DNA of 27,687 nucleotides from JACZSB01 sp965372015 (GTDB lineage Bacteria; Fidelibacterota; Marinisomatia; SCGC-AAA003-L08; TS1B11): positions 1-27,687 of the forward strand of contig CBDVAP010000028.1 in the NCBI GenBank assembly GCA_965372015.1, given 5' to 3'. A model generated the notes under the pieces. That model had not been told where the DNA came from and made no database searches. It saw only the letters and a program-made list of their open reading frames with translations. The first letter of the stretch is position 1, and the number at the start of each line of letters is the position of its first letter. Of the stretch, positions 23,610 to 27,687 are shown one piece after another. The position numbers and the translations under genes are program-made.

Positions 23610-26180
23610 CTACCCCTCGGTCAGGATAATCTGCAATTTCTCGGGCACCGCGGCTAAGGTCGAATCAAGTTTAGCGGGATCCTTTCCACCAGCGGTGGCC
23701 ATAATCGGCGAACCACCACCACCACCACCCATCAACCGTCCCAACTCCTTTACAAATCTTCCGGCGGGTACCCGCTCCTTAAGGTCATCGGTGACGGCCA
23801 CCGCCACCAGCGGTTTGCCATCCAATACCGCTCCCAGGGTTACCACTGCTGACTTGAGCTTATGCTTGATTTCCGCCGCCAGATCTTTCAACTGGTCAAT
23901 ATCGCCTATTTCCACGCTAATCGCCACGAAATGGACTCCTGCAATCACCTGGGCCTCTGCGGCGATAGCATCGCCCAGCTTAGCGCTCTGCGCCCTGGAA
24001 GCGGCCTTAAGCTGCCGCTCCAGCTGTTTGATCCGCTCACGTTGCTTTTCACCCTGCGAATCAAGTTCTTTAATTAGAGCCCGGTAATATTCGAAAACGC
24101 CTGCACCGGTCACCGCCTCGATCCGGCGCACACCGGCCGCCAGGGCGGTTTCGGAAGTGATCTTAAAAACCCCAATATCCCCGGTGCGCTCCACATGCGT
24201 GCCGCCGCACAGTTCCTTGCTGAAACCGGGCACCTCCACCACCCGCACCTCGTCTCCGTATTTCTCGCCGAATAGGGCCACCGCTCCGCTCTCCCGGGCC
24301 TCATCGAATGACATAACGGTCGTCCCCACCGGCTGATTGCGCCGGATTTCCCCGTTGACGGCCAGTTCAATCTCCCGTAACTGCTCACCAGTGACCTTCT
24401 CGTAATGAGTAAGGTCGAACCGCAGCCTGCTAGGTTCTACCAGTGAACCGGCTTGCTGTACGTGCTCCCCCAGTACCTTTTTTAAGGCGGCGTGCATCAA
24501 ATGAGTGGCTGTGTGGTTCAGGCGGGTGGCCTGGCGCTGCTCAGCGTTGACCTCGGCCCTGATCTTCTTAATGCCGCCCAGACCGCCCTTCACCAACCGC
24601 CCGAGGAGGCCAATCTCCTCAATACCGTCCACCAACACTTTCCGGGTATCGGTGATCTCGATCTTCAGGTCCGGCGCAGTTAGCTGGCCCGTATCCCCCA
24701 CCTGGCCGCCCGCTTCAGCGTAGAATGGGGTCCGGTCCAGGATAATCTCCACCCGGCTGTCTTTCAATCGGCGGTACTTGCGCACGGTGGCTTTGGACAC
24801 CGTGGTTTCGTACCCCAGGAACTTGCTGCCCTGTCCGGGTGAAATTGTCTCCCACTCGCCTTCGTTCTCACCGCTAGCGGCTTTACCTCCCGCCCGGGCC
24901 CGTCGCCGCTGCCGGGCCATGGCTTCATTGAAACCTGGCAGATCCACCTTCAGTTTTTTCTCCCGGGCCATCAACTCGGTCAGGTCAAGGGGGAAACCAT
25001 AGGTATCATACAATTTGAAGGCGTCATCGCCCTTAATAGTGTCACCGGCCGTCAGGCCGGAGGTGATATCACCGAATACCTCCAGGCCCCGGTCCAGGGT
25101 CTCACCGAATGAGGTCTCCTCGGCCTTGATCACCTTTGCGATAAACTGGCGCTTTTCAGCCAACTCGGGATAGGCCTCACCCATAATCTCCACCAGGGTG
25201 GGCACCAGGCGGTAAATGAACGGTTCCCTTTGGCCTAAGCCCCTCCCGAAGCGAGCCGCCCGCCGCAGGATGCGCCGCACCACGTAGCCCCGGCCCTCAT
25301 TGCCCGGTAGGGCGCCGTCGGCCAGGGAAAAGGCCAGCATGCGAATGTGGTCGGCCAGAACACGGTGGGCCACGCCTTGGTCTTCATGATAGGGCACACC
25401 GGTCAACTGGGCTACATGCTCGATCAGCGGTGTGAAAAGATCGGTGGCGTAATTTGACGTATGCCCCTGAATAACAGCCACTATGCGCTCCAACCCGGCG
25501 CCTGTATCCACATGCTTGGCGGGCAGATCTTCCAGGGTGCCGTTCTCCAGGCGCTTGTTCTGAATAAACACCAGGTTCCACAGCTCCTTGTACTCAGGTA
25601 GCGCGTTGACTCCCTCAGCCTGCATCCGGCTGATGTCCGGTCCGTCGTAATAATGGATTTCGGAGCAGGGGCCGCAGGGGCCGGTCTCCCCCATTTCCCA
25701 GAAATTCTCCTTGTCGCCGAAGCGCAGCACCCGCTCGGCAGGTAGGTCGGTTACCTGGGTCCATAGCTGGGCCGCCTCATCATCGCTGTCGTGGACTGTC
25801 GCCCATAGCCTGCGCTTGTCCAGCCCCCACACCCCGGTAAGCAGCTCCCAGGCCCATTCAATGGCCTCGGCTTTATAATAATCGCCGAAGGACCAGTTGC
25901 CCAGCATTTCGAAAAAGGTGTGGTGGTAGTTGTCGACCCCCACTTCTTCCAGGTCGTTGTGCTTGCCTGAGACCCGGATACACTTCTGGCTGTTCACCGC
26001 CCGCTTCTGTTTGGGCGCCTCCTGTCCCAGGAAAATAGGTTTGAACTGGTTCATCCCGGCGTTGGTGAACAGCAGGGTGGGATCGTCGATGGGCACCACC
26101 GGGCTGGAGCGCACAAAGCGGTGGTCCTTCTCTTTAAAAAAGGAGATGAAGTCCTGGCGGATGTCTTTGCCGGTTTTCAT
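23610..26180 (-). CDS. alaS: Alanyl-tRNA synthetase
   Basis: About 856 residues, full length for bacteria. The class II aminoacylation core starts with IRQDFISFFKEKDHRFVRSS and contains NAGMNQFKPIFLG. The editing domain has the zinc ligands HTATH (about 556-560) and CGGTH (about 658-662). The C-terminal DHHA1/C-Ala part has GGGGGGSPIMATAGG. It charges tRNA-Ala and clears Ser/Gly-tRNA-Ala. I give the ATG at 26180 because it matches family N-termini. A TTG at 26198 adds six residues and has AGGTGG 8 bases upstream, whereas the ATG has no such site, so the longer form is possible. First gene of the pair with gcvPB. Confidence 0.96.
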   Translation of the reverse strand: MKTGKDIRQDFISFFKEKDHRFVRSSPVVPIDDPTLLFTNAGMNQFKPIFLGQEAPKQKRAVNSQKCIRVSGKHNDLEEVGVDNYHHTFFEMLGNWSFGDYYKAEAIEWAWELLTGVWGLDKRRLWATVHDSDDEAAQLWTQVTDLPAERVLRFGDKENFWEMGETGPCGPCSEIHYYDGPDISRMQAEGVNALPEYKELWNLVFIQNKRLENGTLEDLPAKHVDTGAGLERIVAVIQGHTSNYATDLFTPLIEHVAQLTGVPYHEDQGVAHRVLADHIRMLAFSLADGALPGNEGRGYVVRRILRRAARFGRGLGQREPFIYRLVPTLVEIMGEAYPELAEKRQFIAKVIKAEETSFGETLDRGLEVFGDITSGLTAGDTIKGDDAFKLYDTYGFPLDLTELMAREKKLKVDLPGFNEAMARQRRRARAGGKAASGENEGEWETISPGQGSKFLGYETTVSKATVRKYRRLKDSRVEIILDRTPFYAEAGGQVGDTGQLTAPDLKIEITDTRKVLVDGIEEIGLLGRLVKGGLGGIKKIRAEVNAEQRQATRLNHTATHLMHAALKKVLGEHVQQAGSLVEPSRLRFDLTHYEKVTGEQLREIELAVNGEIRRNQPVGTTVMSFDEARESGAVALFGEKYGDEVRVVEVPGFSKELCGGTHVERTGDIGVFKITSETALAAGVRRIEAVTGAGVFEYYRALIKELDSQGEKQRERIKQLERQLKAASRAQSAKLGDAIAAEAQVIAGVHFVAISVEIGDIDQLKDLAAEIKHKLKSAVVTLGAVLDGKPLVAVAVTDDLKERVPAGRFVKELGRLMGGGGGGSPIMATAGGKDPAKLDSTLAAVPEKLQIILTEG

Positions 26181-26266
26181 GTCGGTGTCGTGAGGCAAAA
26201 CTTACGCCACCTAACGCCTTCAATAAAAGGGTCGAATTTTAAGGTGTGGTGTGGCTGGGGGCTGCG

Positions 26267-26336
26267 GCTGGGGCCTTGAGACTTGAGGCTAGAGACTTGA
26301 AACCTTGAACTCGAGACTCGGAACTAGAAACTCGAA
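26267..26336 (+). repeat. Heptad repeat tract D (ten phased units)
   Basis: Units in order: GCTGGGG, CCTTGAG, ACTTGAG, GCTAGAG, ACTTGAA, ACCTTGA, ACTCGAG, ACTCGGA, ACTAGAA, ACTCGAA. A further GCTGGGG lies at 26254-26260, off phase by one base. Located between the TPR gene and alaS. The rest of this 263-base spacer shows no gene. Confidence 0.85.
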
Positions 26337-26443
26337 ACAACTGTGGTGCGCCAATGTTACCCCCGCACCGGGTGCGAGAGAAGTCGCAGGAGAAACTAAC
26401 CGACAGGTTGCACTCCTATAACTCCACTAGAAATGAGCGGCAC

Positions 26444-27687
26444 TCAGTTAGCCGCCCCTATTTTCTCCACGAGGGCCGCGAAGCGCGGGTCACTGTGTAA
26501 AGGACGAAAGGCGATGGGTATTTCAAGCAAGGGCATCCAGGCCCAGCGTACTGCAACGGCCCCATCAAGCCACCGGAACGCTTCGTCTTTATCACCCAGA
26601 GCAGTATAAAGCATGGCCAGACCCCAGTAATCCAGGGGGGCCGGCTGGATTGCCACTTCTAGGGCAATAGCCCGGGCTTTATCCGCCTGCCCTGACTGGG
26701 CATATGTGTATCCCAAATTCCACTTAAAGTCAGGATATAGCTCGCCAAGCCTTTTGTGCGCTTCAATGGCTTCCTCGAACCTGCCTTCTGAACCGTAGAG
26801 GCTACCTATAACATAGAGTCCCCAGAGGAAGTCAGGATTCAAATCAAGGGACTTGTGGGTCCATTCCAACCCCTCCTCAAATCTTCCTATCCACCAGTAC
26901 TGACACCCGGCCCATGAGGGGTAAAGGGGATTAAGCGGGTCCAATTCCACGGCGCGTTCCATTTCTGCAAAAGCTTCATCGTAGCGTTTGAGTGCCATCA
27001 GCAGCCAGGAATATTGCGCATGGGCAATGGCCAGGTTGGGATTCAGCGATATCACTTTCTCGAACGTCATTTCCGCACCAGGAATATCCCATTCATAGTA
27101 CATCTTGATCTCGGCAAAGGATTCATGGACCTCGGCCAGGGTGCTATCCAGTTCCAACGCCTTTTCCGCTGCCGCCCGGGATTTGGCAAAGGCGTTAGGT
27201 TCCCAATCGTGACCGATCAGGCTGTACACCAACGCTAGGCCGGCATAGGCCAGCGGTTCGGTCGGGTCAATCTCGATGGCCCGATTGAGGTATGCCAGGC
27301 TTGTTTTGTACCCCTCCTGCGTGGATTTGTGCAGGTGGAACATCCCCTTGAGGTACAGCTCGTATGTCTCGGGATTGACTTGGCGGGCGCTGGCCAGGCG
27401 GGTCTCTTCGTCGGGCGTCAAGGTGATCTTGACTTGATGGGCAATGGCTCGCGCCACGTCACTGTGCAAGGCCAGCACATCTTCCAGCTTGCGATCAAAG
27501 ATGTCCGCCCACAGATGGCGGTCAGAGGCCGCCTCGATGAGCTGGACGTTAAACCGCACCTGATCGCCGGCACGCAGCACGGAACCCTCTATCAATGCAT
27601 GCGCCTGCAGCTCCCGGGCGATCTCCCCGAGGGATTTGTCCGACCCCTTGTACCTTAGGACTGACTGCCGGGAAATGACCGTCAGCG
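26444..27687 (-). CDS. TolB-like/TPR protein, 5' part outside the window
   Basis: The frame is open from the window edge (first full codon 27685) to the stop at 26444, giving over 410 residues of a C-terminal part. It begins with VISRQSVLRYKGSDKSLGEI, then ARELQAHALIEGSVLRAGDQVRFNVQLIEAASDRHLWA, the TolB-like domain found in transcription factors with a winged helix, class III cyclases and protein kinases that carry C-terminal TPRs. Then come about eight TPR-like repeats (for example AYAGLALVYSLIG, AIAHAQYSWLLMALKRYDEA). The effector domain lies outside the window, so the function (DNA binding, cyclase or kinase) is open. The end GFRPLHSDPRFAAL-like IAFRPLHSDPRFAALVEKI is typical of the group. 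Confidence 0.85.
   Translation of the reverse strand, partial: LTVISRQSVLRYKGSDKSLGEIARELQAHALIEGSVLRAGDQVRFNVQLIEAASDRHLWADIFDRKLEDVLALHSDVARAIAHQVKITLTPDEETRLASARQVNPETYELYLKGMFHLHKSTQEGYKTSLAYLNRAIEIDPTEPLAYAGLALVYSLIGHDWEPNAFAKSRAAAEKALELDSTLAEVHESFAEIKMYYEWDIPGAEMTFEKVISLNPNLAIAHAQYSWLLMALKRYDEAFAEMERAVELDPLNPLYPSWAGCQYWWIGRFEEGLEWTHKSLDLNPDFLWGLYVIGSLYGSEGRFEEAIEAHKRLGELYPDFKWNLGYTYAQSGQADKARAIALEVAIQPAPLDYWGLAMLYTALGDKDEAFRWLDGAVAVRWAWMPLLEIPIAFRPLHSDPRFAALVEKIGAAN

Noticed and set aside
26361..26376. Terminator hairpin CGCACC-G-GGTGCG
   Set aside because: Loop too short as drawn and no T-tract on either strand.
13..27687. Hidden multi-gene defence or biosynthetic island
   Set aside because: Gene content is mainly housekeeping with tight operon spacing and no nuclease/effector pairs, integrase or atypical cluster beyond the repeats noted.

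Overview
This is a compact chromosomal window of a moderately GC-rich Gram-negative bacterium. Lipopolysaccharide genes (Kdo transferase, a GT9 heptosyltransferase), TatC, a CsgG-like secreted protein, a DUF5683-type exported protein and a TolB-like/TPR protein suggest an uncultured lineage of the FCB or Marinimicrobia type. The taxonomy is an inference from gene content only. Every gene except rpsT lies on the minus strand, so the window reads functionally from right to left. I see no tRNA, rRNA, CRISPR array, integrase or insertion sequence.

Layout from right to left. (1) 27687-26444: a TPR protein cut by the window edge, then a 245-base spacer with a heptad repeat tract. (2) alaS and gcvPB, one base apart. 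(3) 22144-21749: a 396-base spacer with dispersed-type palindromes and a nested inverted-repeat element that folds on paper into a three-way junction. (4) A CsgG-like exported protein (21748-20804). (5) ridA, a nonsense-interrupted four-helix-bundle (23S-IVS type) ORF and a diacylglycerol-kinase-family gene, separated by further heptad tracts. (6) A tightly packed run: lipid kinase, DUF5683-like protein, NSS-family sodium symporter, purF, UbiA-like membrane protein without catalytic aspartates, DnaQ-DinG fusion, hutH, rpiB-like isomerase, guaB. Many junctions are 4-base ATGA/GTGA overlaps. (7) 7882-7230: a 653-base convergent spacer with an 11-bp tandem array and palindromes. (8) rpsT (plus strand), divergent from a crp/fnr gene. 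(9) A second run: crp/fnr, meaB, tatC, long-chain polyprenyl diphosphate synthase, heptosyltransferase, kdtA, split ABC ATPase.

The genes are mainly housekeeping: purine synthesis (purF, guaB), translation (alaS, rpsT), the glycine cleavage system, envelope synthesis and protein export. The most unusual content lies between and inside the genes. Four intergenic tracts of perfectly phased 7-bp units include two that are colinear at distant loci. There is an 8 x 11-bp array in the guaB/rpsT spacer. Several proteins have lost family hallmark residues: the ABC ATPase with one composite site, the UbiA-like protein, TatC, the RpiB-like isomerase and IMP dehydrogenase. I see no complete new defence or biosynthetic system; the repeat families and the structured intergenic element are the best candidates for undescribed biology.
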